Made by a program: the position numbers and the translations under genes. The notes under the pieces were generated by a model. That model was not told the DNA's origin. It made no database searches and was given only the letters and a program-made list of their open reading frames with translations. From Thalassospira profundimaris WP0211 (GTDB taxonomy: Bacteria; Pseudomonadota; Alphaproteobacteria; Rhodospirillales; Thalassospiraceae): a DNA stretch of 64,000 nucleotides. The DNA is taken from NCBI RefSeq assembly GCF_000300275.1, contig NZ_AMRN01000001.1:744001-808000 (forward strand), read 5' to 3'. Shown here piece after piece: positions 26,584 through 36,164 of this stretch. Every line of letters begins with the position of its first letter. Within the stretch, counting starts at the first letter, position 1.

Positions 26584-27021
26584 TTTTGTGTGGCTGTTGA
26601 GAGGATTCAATGCCACGTTTCGTCGCCCCGATAAAATCAAGGTGTCCCCAGCATTGTTGTGTTGATCAGACTAAATTCGCAGTTGGCAAGATGGTCGAGC
26701 AGGCCAGTTTGATTTCCGGCTTGAGGATCAGGTTTTGCCGCAATGTTTTGATGGCTGTCACTTAGCGGCGAAAAAATGCAGGCTGTTGGGCTTTTCGGGA
26801 AAAGGCGACAGATTTATTTCTCCGTCTTTCCGCTAAGACAAAAAAAGACCGGCATCGTTAAACGAGCCGGTCTTCAAGTTGGCTTGCTATGACCACATCA
26901 GGGGAGATGTGGCCGGGAGTTTCTCACCTGTCAGAACCCCGTTGGTGCAGCATCGGGTTGGGAGACATTCTACTGCGGGGTACCAACTGACGGTGCGGGG
27001 TGGCGCGTCGTCATGGTGAGA
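26584..27021. other. Non-coding region between accessory patch and tct-argE operon
   Basis: No ORF with family features is present. The stretch holds the operon terminator at 26840-26874 and a short CACATC/GATGTG hairpin near 26904. Otherwise I see nothing. It may be the right-hand boundary of the transferred patch. Confidence 0.45.
26840..26874 (-). terminator. Terminator of the tctCBA-argE operon
   Basis: AAGACCGGC at 26845-26853 pairs with GCCGGTCTT at 26866-26874, with an extra TCGTT/AACGA pairing inside. On the - strand it is followed by TTTTTTGTC, a typical intrinsic terminator, about 150 bases after the argE stop. Confidence 0.8.
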
Positions 27022-28200
27022 TCAGGCTGCAGCAGCCTGATCTGTGAGCGCTTCGAGGAAGTCCAGGCATTCCTCGATCTGCGAAATTTCAATGAACTCG
27101 TTGGGCTTATGGGCCTGCTCGATGCTGCCGGGGCCGCAAATGATCGACGGGATGTTGCCCTGTTTTTCAAACACCCCACCTTCCGAGCCATATGACACCT
27201 TGCCAGAAATCTCCGGGATGATGTTGCTGACATAGGAAAAGGCTTCCGCGTCCGTGCAATCACCCATGCCCGGATAGGAAAAGATCTTCTCGAACGTGAA
27301 GCCGGTATCCTCTGCCTTGGCCTTCATCTCGGCATCAAGGGTGTCCATGATGGTCTTTTGCAGATCGGCAATCACCGCTTCGGCGTCATGGTCGGGTAGA
27401 TGGCGAATTTCAAAGGTAAACTCGCAATATTCAGGCGTCACGTTGGTCGCCGTCCCGCCGCTGATCGTGGTCGTCAGCATCGTGCTGTGCGGCACGGTGA
27501 AATCGGCATCAAACGGGCCGTTTTCTTCGAATTCACGGGCCTTGTCGGCAATCAGGTTGATCGCACGTGCGCCATATTCAATGGCATTGACGTGATCAGG
27601 CGCAAACGAGCTGTGTCCGGCCGTGCCCGTCACGCCAACCCGCATGGAATATTTGCCTTTCTGGCCGTTAATCACCTTCATGTTGGTCGGCTCACCAATC
27701 ACCGCCAGACGCGGTGGTGTGTCCATTTTCGCCAGATGATCGACCATCGATCCAACACCGATACAGCCGACTTCCTCGTCATAGGACAGGCAAAGATGAA
27801 ACGGGATTTCAAGGTCGCGTTTGACCAGTTCCGGGATCATCGCCAGCGCACAGGCCGAAAAGCCCTTCATGTCGGCTGAACCACGACCAAACAGCTTGCC
27901 ATCGCGCTCGGTCAGCTCAAACGCCGGGCTGACCCAGGTGGTTTCAAGGGCGGGCACCACATCGGTATGACCCGAAAGCGCAATACCGGGCACGCCTTTG
28001 GGGCCGATGGTCGCCAGAAGGTTGGCTTTCTGCCCGGTCTCATCGTGGAAAAGCGTGGACTCAACGCCGTATTCCGCCAGATAGTCACGGACGAAATGGA
28101 TCAGACCGAGATTGGAGTTTTTGCTCGTCGTGTCGAACGCCACCAGTTTGCCAAGCAGATCGATGGCATGATGAAGGCGGGACATGTTTGGTTTGGACAT
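27022..28200 (-). CDS. argE: ArgE-like M20 deacylase (acetylornithine deacetylase family)
   Basis: Zinc-dependent M20 peptidase family enzyme that removes an acyl group from an amino acid such as N2-acetylornithine. The 392-residue protein has the metal-site motifs SGHTDVVP, GRGSADMKG and SYDEEVGCIG, the dimerisation domain, and a final histidine region. The ATG at 28200 is favoured because the conserved fold starts directly after it. It is the last gene of an operon with a TTT transporter, not with arginine biosynthesis genes, which are elsewhere in this window (argG, argD, argF). The physiological substrate may therefore be an imported acyl-amino acid or related compound. Confidence 0.85.
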   Translation of the reverse strand: MSKPNMSRLHHAIDLLGKLVAFDTTSKNSNLGLIHFVRDYLAEYGVESTLFHDETGQKANLLATIGPKGVPGIALSGHTDVVPALETTWVSPAFELTERDGKLFGRGSADMKGFSACALAMIPELVKRDLEIPFHLCLSYDEEVGCIGVGSMVDHLAKMDTPPRLAVIGEPTNMKVINGQKGKYSMRVGVTGTAGHSSFAPDHVNAIEYGARAINLIADKAREFEENGPFDADFTVPHSTMLTTTISGGTATNVTPEYCEFTFEIRHLPDHDAEAVIADLQKTIMDTLDAEMKAKAEDTGFTFEKIFSYPGMGDCTDAEAFSYVSNIIPEISGKVSYGSEGGVFEKQGNIPSIICGPGSIEQAHKPNEFIEISQIEECLDFLEALTDQAAAA

Positions 28201-28222
28201 TTTTATCTTCTTGTTGTTCGGA

Positions 28223-29722
28223 CTAGGCAGATGCACTCGTGGCATCGCGATTGTCGCGCCATTTCTTCCATTCGCGGCGAATGGTCAGAATGACGAACAG
28301 AACGGTCAGGGCAAAGAAGCCCCATGAAATCCATGACTGGAAGAAGACACCAAGATCACCGCGCGAAATCGCAAGCGACCGGCGCATGTTGTCTTCAAAC
28401 ATCGGGCCAAGGATAAAGGCGATCAGGAACGGGGCTGCCGGGATGTTGAGCAACATCATGGCAAAGCCAACCACACCCATCACCAGAAGGACGGTGACAT
28501 CAAACGGGCTGGCCCCGATGGAATAGATGCCATAAACGCACAGGATCAGAATGCAGGGCAAAAGCAGCGTCTGGGGAATGCGCGAAATCTTGGTAAAGGC
28601 ACCGGCCGTCGCCTTGCCGGCAACAAACAGGAAGACAGAGCTAAACAGGATGCCGATAAACAGCGCATAGACATCGCCCAGATTGTTCTGGAACAGAAGC
28701 GGGCCGGGGGTCAGGCCATGGATCATGAACGCACCCAGCATCACACCGGTAATCACATCACCCGGCACACCAAGGGCCAGAAGCGGGATCATGGTCGCGC
28801 CGCATGCACCGTTATTGGCAGACTCGGACGCGGCAATGCCTTCAAGCTCGCCTTCGCCGAACTTGTCCCCGTTTTTCGAGGTCCGGCGCGCTTCGCTATA
28901 GGAAAAGAACGCCGCGGTCGACGGGCCGATGCCGGGGATCGCGCCCAGGATCACGCCAATGATCGACCCGCGACAGATCGATTTGATCGACCCGCGAAAT
29001 TCCGCAAGGGTCAGGCGGTTGTCACCCAGTTTCATCGCCGCCGCATTATCTTCCGGGCGGAACACAATCATCTTGATCAGTTCCGGCAGGGCAAACAGAC
29101 CGATCAGAACCGGCACCATGCCAAGACCCGATTTCATGTCTTCGGAAAGCGCAAATCGGAACGATCCGTACATGTCTTCGCCAACGGTCGCCAAAAGCAA
29201 ACCAAGGCAGGCCGAAATGATGCCCAGAACCAGCGAACGGCCCGAAATACTTGCCACAATGGTCAGCGAAAACGCCATCAGCATGAAGAATTCCGGCGGA
29301 CCCACCCGCAGCGCAAATGTCGCCAGCGGGATGGCGAGGAAAAACAGCGAAATGTTGGAAATGAAATCGCCGATGCAGCTTGAAATCAACGCCATGTTCA
29401 GCGCCTTGCCACCCTTGCCGGCGCGCGCCAGCGGATAGCCGTCAAGCACCGTGCAGGCGGCCGATGCCGTACCCGGCGTCTTGATCAGGATGGCCGAGAT
29501 TGATCCGCCGTAAGTTGAGCCTTTGTACAGGGCAACCAACAGCAAGATGCTGGTCACCGGGGACAGATAGAACGTAAACGGCAGGGCCAGGGTGACGGCC
29601 ATGGTCCCGGTCATGCCCGGGATCGCGCCAATGATCACACCGCCCCAGATCCCGGCAAACATCGCCAGGAAATTCGGTAACGTTGCCACCTCCTGAAAGG
29701 CGTAAAGCAATTCATTCCACAT
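28223..29722 (-). CDS. tctA: TTT transporter large membrane subunit
   Basis: Large permease of a tripartite tricarboxylate-type transporter, which takes up carboxylates delivered by a periplasmic binding protein and driven by an ion gradient. The 499-residue protein has about 11-12 membrane segments and the two glycine-rich TctA motifs GVIIGAIPGMTGTMAV near the N-terminus and GVILGAIPGIGPSTAAF in the middle, in shorter form GAIPG in both. It sits 16 bases after tctB and 22 before argE in one operon. The substrate is not predictable from sequence. Confidence 0.92.
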   Translation of the reverse strand: MWNELLYAFQEVATLPNFLAMFAGIWGGVIIGAIPGMTGTMAVTLALPFTFYLSPVTSILLLVALYKGSTYGGSISAILIKTPGTASAACTVLDGYPLARAGKGGKALNMALISSCIGDFISNISLFFLAIPLATFALRVGPPEFFMLMAFSLTIVASISGRSLVLGIISACLGLLLATVGEDMYGSFRFALSEDMKSGLGMVPVLIGLFALPELIKMIVFRPEDNAAAMKLGDNRLTLAEFRGSIKSICRGSIIGVILGAIPGIGPSTAAFFSYSEARRTSKNGDKFGEGELEGIAASESANNGACGATMIPLLALGVPGDVITGVMLGAFMIHGLTPGPLLFQNNLGDVYALFIGILFSSVFLFVAGKATAGAFTKISRIPQTLLLPCILILCVYGIYSIGASPFDVTVLLVMGVVGFAMMLLNIPAAPFLIAFILGPMFEDNMRRSLAISRGDLGVFFQSWISWGFFALTVLFVILTIRREWKKWRDNRDATSASA

Positions 29723-29738
29723 AACGATGAACTCTCAA

Positions 29739-30269
29739 TCAGATCAGGGTGGTCAGGTGGGAAATGTTCGCCGACAACAGCTTGCCCTTGGGGAAGGGCG
29801 TATGCGTGACTTCGGTAAACAGCAGATACAAAAGAACCGGGAAAATGACCGCAAGGCCGATCATCCAGAACTTGCGTTCGAAATTGCCCGTCATGACAAA
29901 CAGCACGCCAAGCAACAAAACCGTCGCCGGAACAAACCCGATCAGGGGCATGCCATACACAAAGGCGACAAACACGATCAGGATTCCGGCAAAACGCATC
30001 AGATGGGTCTTGTTGCCAAGGATGCGGTTGCCAAATCCTTCGACCTGGTTACGGCCGGCTTCGCGCATTTTCGGGAAGGCCAGAACAAGGGCAAGAACAC
30101 CCATCACCAATCCGACAATCGACACAACCCGTGGCCACATATCGGGCGGCGGGGCAAAGCCCGGAATGAAAGACGGAACCTTCACATAGATCGGGATCAG
30201 AACGAACAGGATGACGGCAAAGAACACCGTTGCCACCAGTCCGGCATAGAAATCACGATTTTGGTTCAT
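29739..30269 (-). CDS. tctB: TTT transporter small membrane subunit
   Basis: Small subunit of the tripartite tricarboxylate-type transporter, needed with TctA for uptake. The 176-residue protein has about four hydrophobic segments (near residues 10-30, 45-65, 90-125 in two parts, and 135-155), as is normal for TctB. The ATG at 30269 is preferred to a start 18 bases upstream, since GACGGA lies in front and the first membrane segment begins soon after. TctB proteins are poorly conserved, so the call rests largely on size, topology and position between tctC and tctA. Confidence 0.85.
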   Translation of the reverse strand: MNQNRDFYAGLVATVFFAVILFVLIPIYVKVPSFIPGFAPPPDMWPRVVSIVGLVMGVLALVLAFPKMREAGRNQVEGFGNRILGNKTHLMRFAGILIVFVAFVYGMPLIGFVPATVLLLGVLFVMTGNFERKFWMIGLAVIFPVLLYLLFTEVTHTPFPKGKLLSANISHLTTLI

Positions 30270-30330
30270 GGTTCCGTCTCGCATCAAAAGTCTGAACTAA
30301 ACGACGTTGGTAGGGTCAGGACCCTAACGC

Positions 30331-31326
30331 TTACTGGATGTAGCCGAACTTCTTGGCCATGCCGTTATAAAGCTCGAACTGGCTTTTGACGTAGGCAGCC
30401 GGGTCTTCATCACCGATGATCGAGGTCGAACCACGTTTCTCGGCAAGATCAAGCCACTGTTCGTCGGTCGCAACCTGACCAAGGATCTCGGTCCATTTGG
30501 CAACGACGTCTTCCGGAAGGCCTTTGGGCGCATACAAGCCGCTCCAGCCGCCAACCTGACCGGCCTGGGCATAACCCAGTTCTTTCGCGGTCGGGACGTC
30601 GGGCAGGGATGCCATACGTTTTGGCGAATAGACCATCAGCGGACGCATTTTACCGGCTTCGATGTGGGGCATCAGCGAACCAGCAGCAATGGCGAGGAAA
30701 TCAACGTGACCGCCAAGAAGGGCAGCGGCAAGGGCAGAGCCGCCTTTATATGGCACGAGGGTGGATGCGGTCAGCGGGTCAAGTCCAACGTCAGACAGCA
30801 ATGCCTGAACCGTAAAGCCGTCAATCGCGGTGGGGCCGGATGCGGCATAGGTGGTGGCACCGTTGCTGTCTTTGATTTTGGCAATCAGCTCGTCGATGGT
30901 CTGGATGTCGGAATTGGCGTTCACCGCCAAAATCATCGGGGTTGCTTCAAGCATGCCAAGGAAGGTGTAGGCATCCCAGCCAACCGGGCTATCAGTGTAG
31001 ACGGCCGGATAAAGCGCCATGCCGACACGCGACAGCAGCAGGGTGTAGCCATCCGGGTCGGCTTCGGAGACGAAGCGCGCGCCATTCATGCCGCCATTGC
31101 CGGTCTTGTTGACCACAACAACCGGCTGCCCGCCGGTATAGTTGCTTGCGGTTTCTGCCAGCGCACGGGCGGCCAGGTCAGATGCACCGCCGGCACCATA
31201 AGGCGCGACCAGCGTAATGGCTTTTTCGGGATAGGCGTCTGCCTGCGCGGTCGAAATCATGGATGTGGTTGCAAGGATTGCGGCTGCGATCCCGGCTGCT
31301 TTCTTAAGCTTGTGAAACATTTTCAT
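30331..31326 (-). CDS. tctC: TTT transporter periplasmic binding protein
   Basis: Solute-binding protein of the TctC/Bug family that captures a carboxylate in the periplasm. The 331-residue protein has a clear signal peptide (KLKKAAGIAAAILATTSM, cut near QADA), then YPEKAITLVAPYGAGGASD, the usual Bug start, NKTGNGG, and SGLYAPKGLPEDV in the C-terminal lobe. The ATG at 31326 has GGGAG in front. It is the first gene of the operon, and divergent from a LysR gene with a shared 181-base control region. An Asp after the GAGGASD loop usually reads the substrate carboxylate. Confidence 0.92.
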   Translation of the reverse strand: MKMFHKLKKAAGIAAAILATTSMISTAQADAYPEKAITLVAPYGAGGASDLAARALAETASNYTGGQPVVVVNKTGNGGMNGARFVSEADPDGYTLLLSRVGMALYPAVYTDSPVGWDAYTFLGMLEATPMILAVNANSDIQTIDELIAKIKDSNGATTYAASGPTAIDGFTVQALLSDVGLDPLTASTLVPYKGGSALAAALLGGHVDFLAIAAGSLMPHIEAGKMRPLMVYSPKRMASLPDVPTAKELGYAQAGQVGGWSGLYAPKGLPEDVVAKWTEILGQVATDEQWLDLAEKRGSTSIIGDEDPAAYVKSQFELYNGMAKKFGYIQ

Positions 31327-31444
31327 GTCTCCCTGGGTGGTGGTGGCAGAATTGCCGAAGCTCAGACTGGTTTTCACTCTGTCTTTTGTTTTTGTGCCTT
31401 CTTGCATAGACAAACTATAACCGGTGACGCAAAAAATTAATTCC

Positions 31445-31465
31445 AGTATAACTAATTTACATACT
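31445..31465. promoter_or_regulatory. LysR-type binding box (T-N11-A)
   Basis: AGTAT at 31445-31449 and ATACT at 31461-31465 are separated by exactly 11 bases, a perfect dyad that contains the T-N11-A core expected for LysR regulators. It lies between tctC and the LysR gene, 43 bases before the regulator start. Confidence 0.6.
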
Positions 31466-31507
31466 GAACAGCGTTCTGCGGCCGAAATCCGGATTTGGGA
31501 AAGCACG

Positions 31508-32413
31508 ATGAAACTGCGCGAACTTGAAAGCTTCAATGCCTTTATGACCCACGGTTCTGTGACGGGCGCGGCCCAGGCGATGAATATCAGCCAACCGATG
31601 GTCAGCCGGCTGTTGAACAATTTTGAAAAATCGGTCGGGTTTGAACTGTTTACCCGCAAACGCAACCAGCTGATCGCGACGTCCGAGGCCCAGCAGTTTC
31701 ATGCAACCGTGTTGCGATCACTCAATGCCTTTCGTGAGGTCGAAACCCAGGCGCGTGCGATTGCCAATGATCAGTTGGGTGCGATCCGCATCGCTGCCCA
31801 GCCGATCTATGTTGATACCTATCTGCTTGATGTTGTTGCGAAGTTCAAACAGGCCCATCCCAAGGTTTCGATCAGTATTACCGATACGGGTCTCGAAGGG
31901 ATGCTCGACATGATTGCCACCCGGCAGTGCGATCTTGGCATCGGCATCACCCTTGATCTTCAGGACCCGGATGTGGTGATCACCCCACTTGCGCAATCGC
32001 GTGCGGTGTGTCTGATGCCGGTCGATCATAGGCTGGCCAAATTTGAAACCATCGATATCGATTTGCTGCGCGGTGAAGACTTTGTCGAACTTTCCATCGG
32101 ATCGCCCTTGCGCACCAAGATCGACTATATTTTCCAGATTGCCGGCTGGCCGCGCAAAATTGCGGTCGAGGCGCGTACCATCCGCACGATCTCGCGTCTT
32201 GTCGAACGCAATGTCGGCATTTCGGTCAGTGACCCGTTCGCAGCCCTTCTGGTCGACACCGACAAGGTGGTCGCCCGCACCCTGACCCCGACCATCGAAT
32301 GGGATGTCGCCCTGTTTACCGCGTCACGTGAACTGAGTGCGGTGGAAAAAAGATTTCTCTCATTCCTGCGCGCCGAATTGCCAAATCTGCGCGCCAGCGG
32401 CTGTATTGTATGA
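31508..32413 (+). CDS. LysR-type regulator of the tct-argE operon
   Basis: DNA-binding activator or repressor of 301 residues. The N-terminal winged helix is plain: LRELESFNAFMTHGSVTGAA, then QPMVSRLLNNFEKSVGFELF. The C-terminal effector domain starts with LGAIRIAAQPIY. The ATG at 31508 has GGAAAG upstream. Its position back to back with tctC and the T-N11-A dyad between them make control of the transporter-deacylase operon very likely. The inducer is probably the imported substrate. Confidence 0.88.
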   Translation: MKLRELESFNAFMTHGSVTGAAQAMNISQPMVSRLLNNFEKSVGFELFTRKRNQLIATSEAQQFHATVLRSLNAFREVETQARAIANDQLGAIRIAAQPIYVDTYLLDVVAKFKQAHPKVSISITDTGLEGMLDMIATRQCDLGIGITLDLQDPDVVITPLAQSRAVCLMPVDHRLAKFETIDIDLLRGEDFVELSIGSPLRTKIDYIFQIAGWPRKIAVEARTIRTISRLVERNVGISVSDPFAALLVDTDKVVARTLTPTIEWDVALFTASRELSAVEKRFLSFLRAELPNLRASGCIV

Positions 32414-32496
32414 GGATTTGATTTGGCCCTATTTGGGGCGATACGCTGGAATCGGCCTATTATTCACTGAATTTGAATAATGGCTCTGATTGTTCA

Positions 32497-33126
32497 CTAT
32501 TTCCGGTCAAACGCCAGCTTGGCTGCAAGGCCTAAAAAGATACAGCCGGTGGCGATCTGAAAGGCGCGTGCAATCTTCTCTGATCGCGACAGAACCTGGC
32601 CGATTTTCCCGGCAAAACTGCCGACCAGACAATTGATAATCGTCCCGCCAATATTCAAAATCAGCCCGAAAATCAGGAATTGGCCCAAAACCGACCCGCG
32701 CGACGCATCAACAAACTGCGGAATAAACGCCAGCACAAAGACAATGATCTTGGGGTTCAGCAAGTTCACCACAATCCCGTCGCGCCAGGCGGTAAAGGCG
32801 CCGGATCGCTTGGTTTGTGCGGGTTTCAGGCGCTGGTCGGTGCTTCGAAACGCGCCAATCGCCAGCCACACCAGATAAGCAATCCCCGCCCAGCGCAGCA
32901 CATCAAGTGCCACCGGATGCGCCGCGACAAGGGCGGCCAGACCAAGTCCGGCAAGCATGGTGTGGATCAACGCACCCGTGGCAATCCCGAAGCTTGCCGC
33001 ATTGCCCGCCATCGGTCCGGATTTGATCCCCTGTCCAAGACAAAACAGCATGTCATTGCCCGGCGTCATGTTCAGCGCCAGGGCAGTGGGGATGAAAATC
33101 GCCAAGGTTTCCAATGGGATCAGCAT
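32497..33126 (-). CDS. LysE/RhtB family exporter
   Basis: Inner-membrane exporter of amino acids or related small molecules. The 209-residue protein has about six hydrophobic segments and the family signature near the start: PTALALNMTPGNDMLF, followed by GIATGALIHTMLAGLG. The ATG at 33126 has AAAGGA ten bases upstream; a start 39 bases upstream would add a polar leader. The exported compound cannot be told from sequence. Confidence 0.9.
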   Translation of the reverse strand: MLIPLETLAIFIPTALALNMTPGNDMLFCLGQGIKSGPMAGNAASFGIATGALIHTMLAGLGLAALVAAHPVALDVLRWAGIAYLVWLAIGAFRSTDQRLKPAQTKRSGAFTAWRDGIVVNLLNPKIIVFVLAFIPQFVDASRGSVLGQFLIFGLILNIGGTIINCLVGSFAGKIGQVLSRSEKIARAFQIATGCIFLGLAAKLAFDRK

Positions 33127-33174
33127 GGTGTACGTCCTTTGGGAAGAAATATGAGGATTGCTCACATTTCAATA

Positions 33175-33924
33175 TTACGCGCTTCCAGCCCCGTAGCGAT
33201 GCAGGGCTGCGCCATGTTTCTTAAGCCAGTGTTGCTGTTTTTTCGAGGGGCCATACAAATCATCGACCACGGCCCAGAAACGTGCGGAGTGGTTTAGTTC
33301 CTGCAAGTGGGCGACTTCGTGGGCGACGACGTAATCAAGCACATCTTCCGGCGCCAGCACCAGCCGCCAGCTGAACGACAGATTGCCCGAGGACGAGCAA
33401 CTGCCCCAGCGCGTGCGGGTGTCTTTGAGCGAGATGCGATTGACCTTTTTGCCGATCTGTTCGGCATAAGCATGGGCGCGCGGGGCGATTTCAAGCTTGG
33501 CCTGCTTTTTTAGGAAATCGGTCACACGGCGGTTGGTATGTTCCGGCTGCCCGGAGACCCAGATAACGCCCGCCTCGACCCAGACTCCGCGTTTGGCATC
33601 GGGCACGGCACGGATGGCATGATCATGGCCCATGAAGGGAATCCACGCACCGGGCATGAACTGCACCCGTTCGGGCAGGCGTTGCATGTGGGCCGCCACC
33701 CAATCGCCATGCTGATGGAGCATCGAAATCGCCATTTTGCGCGACACCCCGTTGGGCACGACAATTTCGACACCGTCAAATGCCGGATCAATGCGCAATT
33801 TGAGTCGCGTCGCGCGCGCACTTGGCCGCAATCGTACCGGCAGCGGGCCGATTTTGGGCATATCGATCTCGGTTTCTTCGGTATTCTTGAGCATTCGGCG
33901 CGGATTTTTCCAAAAGAGAGGCAA
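33175..33924 (-). CDS. YgjP-type zinc metallohydrolase (DUF45, SprT/WLM-like)
   Basis: Putative zinc-dependent peptidase of 249 residues. The core has the HExxH-type motif HEVAHLQELNH with the downstream third ligand region FWAVVDDL, and the preceding RWGSCSSSGNLSFSWRL, typical of YgjP/DUF45 proteins. The start is uncertain: GTG/ATG codons exist at 33924, 33894 and 33861, none with a strong ribosome binding site; the family homology begins near PKIGPLPVRL, so the shortest is possible. It shares its upstream region with the divergent argG. Its substrate in cells is not known. Confidence 0.82.
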   Translation of the reverse strand: MPLFWKNPRRMLKNTEETEIDMPKIGPLPVRLRPSARATRLKLRIDPAFDGVEIVVPNGVSRKMAISMLHQHGDWVAAHMQRLPERVQFMPGAWIPFMGHDHAIRAVPDAKRGVWVEAGVIWVSGQPEHTNRRVTDFLKKQAKLEIAPRAHAYAEQIGKKVNRISLKDTRTRWGSCSSSGNLSFSWRLVLAPEDVLDYVVAHEVAHLQELNHSARFWAVVDDLYGPSKKQQHWLKKHGAALHRYGAGSA

Positions 33925-33973
33925 AAAGTGCGATCTTTTTGTGCCTTTTTCGGGCCAAGCCCATCTTGGGTCT

Positions 33974-34001
33974 TGCCCCCTAGTAGTGTTTTCCTATACT
34001 C
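33974..34001 (+). promoter_or_regulatory. Candidate argG promoter
   Basis: TTGCCC at 33974-33979 and TATACT at 33996-34001 are spaced by 16 bases, a fair sigma-70-like pair about 110 bases before the argG start. No arginine-repressor box was recognised. Confidence 0.4.
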
Positions 34002-34112
34002 CGCGCTCAAGGTCTAGGGGCGATTTGCGACATATGGGTTGCAGCCCCGACAGGACGCAGGCGTTAGGTGCCGCGCCCTGCATTACATCGGAAGAAGAAA
34101 GGCGTCACTCCC

Positions 34113-35333
34113 ATGAGCGATCAGGTCAAAAAGGTCGTCCTTGCCTATTCAGGCGGTCTGGATACCTCCATCATCCTGAAATGGCTTCGCGAAGAATATA
34201 ACTGCGAAGTCGTGACCTTCACCGCCGACCTCGGCCAGGGCGAAGAGCTGGAACCGGCCCGCAAAAAGGCAGAGATGTTCGGCGTCAAACAGATCTTCAT
34301 CGACGATCTGCGCGAAGAATTCGTCCGCGACTTCGTCTTCCCGATGTTCCGCGCCAATGCCCTTTATGAAGGTGTTTACCTGCTCGGTACCTCGATCGCG
34401 CGTCCGCTGATTGCCAAGCGCCAGATCGAAATCGCCGAAGAAGTCGGTGCAGATGCTGTTTCCCATGGTGCCACCGGCAAAGGCAACGACCAGGTCCGCT
34501 TCGAGCTGGGTTATTATGCGCTTAAGCCGAACGTCAAGGTCATCGCACCGTGGCGCGAATGGAAGCTGAACTCGCGTACTGCTTTGCTGAACTTTGCCCG
34601 CGAACACCAGATTCCGATTTCGGCTGACAAGCTTGGTGGCGATGAGCCGCCCTATTCGACCGACGCGAACCTTCTGCACATTTCCTATGAAGGCAAGGCG
34701 CTGGAAGATCCGTGGGTCAAGCCGGACGAAAACATGTTCGAGCGCACTGTTTCCCCGCAGAACGCACCCGATGCGATCACCACGATCGAGATCGAGTTCG
34801 AACAGGGCAACCCGGTTGCGATCAACGGCGAACGCCTGAGCCCGGCAACGCTTTTGACCAAACTCAACGAAGTTGCCGGCAAGAACGGCATCGGTCGTCT
34901 GGATCTGGTCGAAAACCGTTATGTCGGCATGAAGTCGCGCGGCGTTTACGAAACCCCGGGCGGTACCATTCTGTCGGTTGCACACCGTGCGATGGAAAGC
35001 ATCACCCTTGATCGTAACGCCGGTCACCTCAAGGACGAGCTGATGCCGCGTTATGCCGAGATGATCTATAACGGTTACTGGTGGTCGCCGGAACGTCAGG
35101 CCCTGCAGCGCTTGATCGACGAGACCCAGCGTACCGTGAACGGTGTTGTGCGCCTTGATCTGTACAAAGGCAACGTCACTGTCACCGGCCGCAAGTCTCC
35201 GAACTCGATCTACTCCGAAGAGCATGTCACGTTCGAGGCCGACACCGTTTACAACCAGCGCGATGCAGAAGGCTTTATTAAGCTGAATGCGCTGCGCCTG
35301 CGTCTTGGTTTTGACCGCGACGGCATGAAGTAA
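34113..35333 (+). CDS. argG: Argininosuccinate synthase
   Basis: Joins citrulline and aspartate with ATP to give argininosuccinate, the seventh step of arginine synthesis in the cytoplasm. The 406 residues fit the family. The ATP-binding loop is [11 protein letters not shown] near the N-terminus; [15 protein letters not shown], the citrulline/aspartate-site motif, and [11 protein letters not shown] near the C-terminus follow. The ATG at 34113 follows GAAAGGCG; an upstream start would add 15 unconserved residues. It stands alone, apart from argD-argF at 42238, with its own terminator. Confidence 0.96.
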   Translation: MSDQVKKVVLAYSGGLDTSIILKWLREEYNCEVVTFTADLGQGEELEPARKKAEMFGVKQIFIDDLREEFVRDFVFPMFRANALYEGVYLLGTSIARPLIAKRQIEIAEEVGADAVSHGATGKGNDQVRFELGYYALKPNVKVIAPWREWKLNSRTALLNFAREHQIPISADKLGGDEPPYSTDANLLHISYEGKALEDPWVKPDENMFERTVSPQNAPDAITTIEIEFEQGNPVAINGERLSPATLLTKLNEVAGKNGIGRLDLVENRYVGMKSRGVYETPGGTILSVAHRAMESITLDRNAGHLKDELMPRYAEMIYNGYWWSPERQALQRLIDETQRTVNGVVRLDLYKGNVTVTGRKSPNSIYSEEHVTFEADTVYNQRDAEGFIKLNALRLRLGFDRDGMK

Positions 35334-35362
35334 GTTTCCGCAAGCAATTGTGGAGCGGCAAG

Positions 35363-35388
35363 CGAGGGGCATTTTTGCCCCTCGTTTT
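35363..35388 (+). terminator. argG terminator
   Basis: CGAGGGGCA at 35363-35371 and TGCCCCTCG at 35376-35384 form a nine-pair stem with a TTTT loop, followed by TTTTCGTTT. It is a clear intrinsic terminator. Confidence 0.85.
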
Positions 35389-35417
35389 CGTTTGAAAGCC
35401 AAGCTATAAAGCAGCCC

Positions 35418-36164
35418 ATGCAGCGCTATAAATGTACCGTCGAATATGATGGCCGCCCTTATCACGGCTGGCAGTACCAGGACGAAGTGATTTCGGTTCA
35501 AAAGGTCTTTGAGACCGCGATCGAAAAATTCGCCGGTGTATTCGTGCGCGTCTATGTGTCGGGCCGGACCGATGCCGGGGTGCATGCGCTGGGGCAGGTG
35601 GTGCATTTCGATCTGCCGAAATACTACCCGGCGGAGGCGGTGATGAATGCGATCAACCATCACCTTAAACCTGATCCGGTGGCGATCAAGGAATGCGAGG
35701 AAGTCACGGAAGACTTCCATGCGCGGTTTTCGTCAAAGAAACGCTATTACATGTATCGCATCATCAATCGCCGCGCCCCCCTGACCTTTGAGGCGGGGTT
35801 GGCCTGGGGCGTTTATAAGCCGCTTGATATTGATGCGATGAATGAAGCGGCCCATCACCTGATCGGGACGTTTGATTTCACAAGCTTCCGGGCCAGTGAA
35901 TGTCAGGCCAAAAGCCCGATCAAGACGCTGGAAAAGCTTGAAGTCACGCGCGGGATCGAAAACCCGCTTGAAATCCGCGTCCATACCGAAAGCCGGTCTT
36001 TCCTGCATCATCAGGTGCGCAATATGGTTGGCACACTTGTTCTGGTCGGCAAGGGCGCCTGGAAGCCGATTGACGTTAAAACGGCCCTTGAGGCCAAGGA
36101 TCGCAGTGCTGGCGGCCCGACCGCACCGGCCGACGGGCTTTATTTCGTCAAGGTCGATTACTGA
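35418..36164 (+). CDS. truA: tRNA pseudouridine(38-40) synthase
   Basis: Converts uridines 38-40 of the tRNA anticodon arm to pseudouridine. The 248-residue protein has the catalytic Asp in GRTDAGVHALGQVVHFD, the N-terminal VEYDGRPYHGWQ, the KRYYMYRI strand, and SFLHHQVRNMVGTLV near the C-terminus. All family motifs are intact. It follows the argG terminator closely, and has a weak ribosome binding site. Confidence 0.95.
   Translation: MQRYKCTVEYDGRPYHGWQYQDEVISVQKVFETAIEKFAGVFVRVYVSGRTDAGVHALGQVVHFDLPKYYPAEAVMNAINHHLKPDPVAIKECEEVTEDFHARFSSKKRYYMYRIINRRAPLTFEAGLAWGVYKPLDIDAMNEAAHHLIGTFDFTSFRASECQAKSPIKTLEKLEVTRGIENPLEIRVHTESRSFLHHQVRNMVGTLVLVGKGAWKPIDVKTALEAKDRSAGGPTAPADGLYFVKVDY

Noticed and set aside
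34149-35720. Open frame of 523 codons opposite to argG and the start of truA
   Set aside because: Shadow of argG; spans the argG terminator and two real genes, no recognisable motif.
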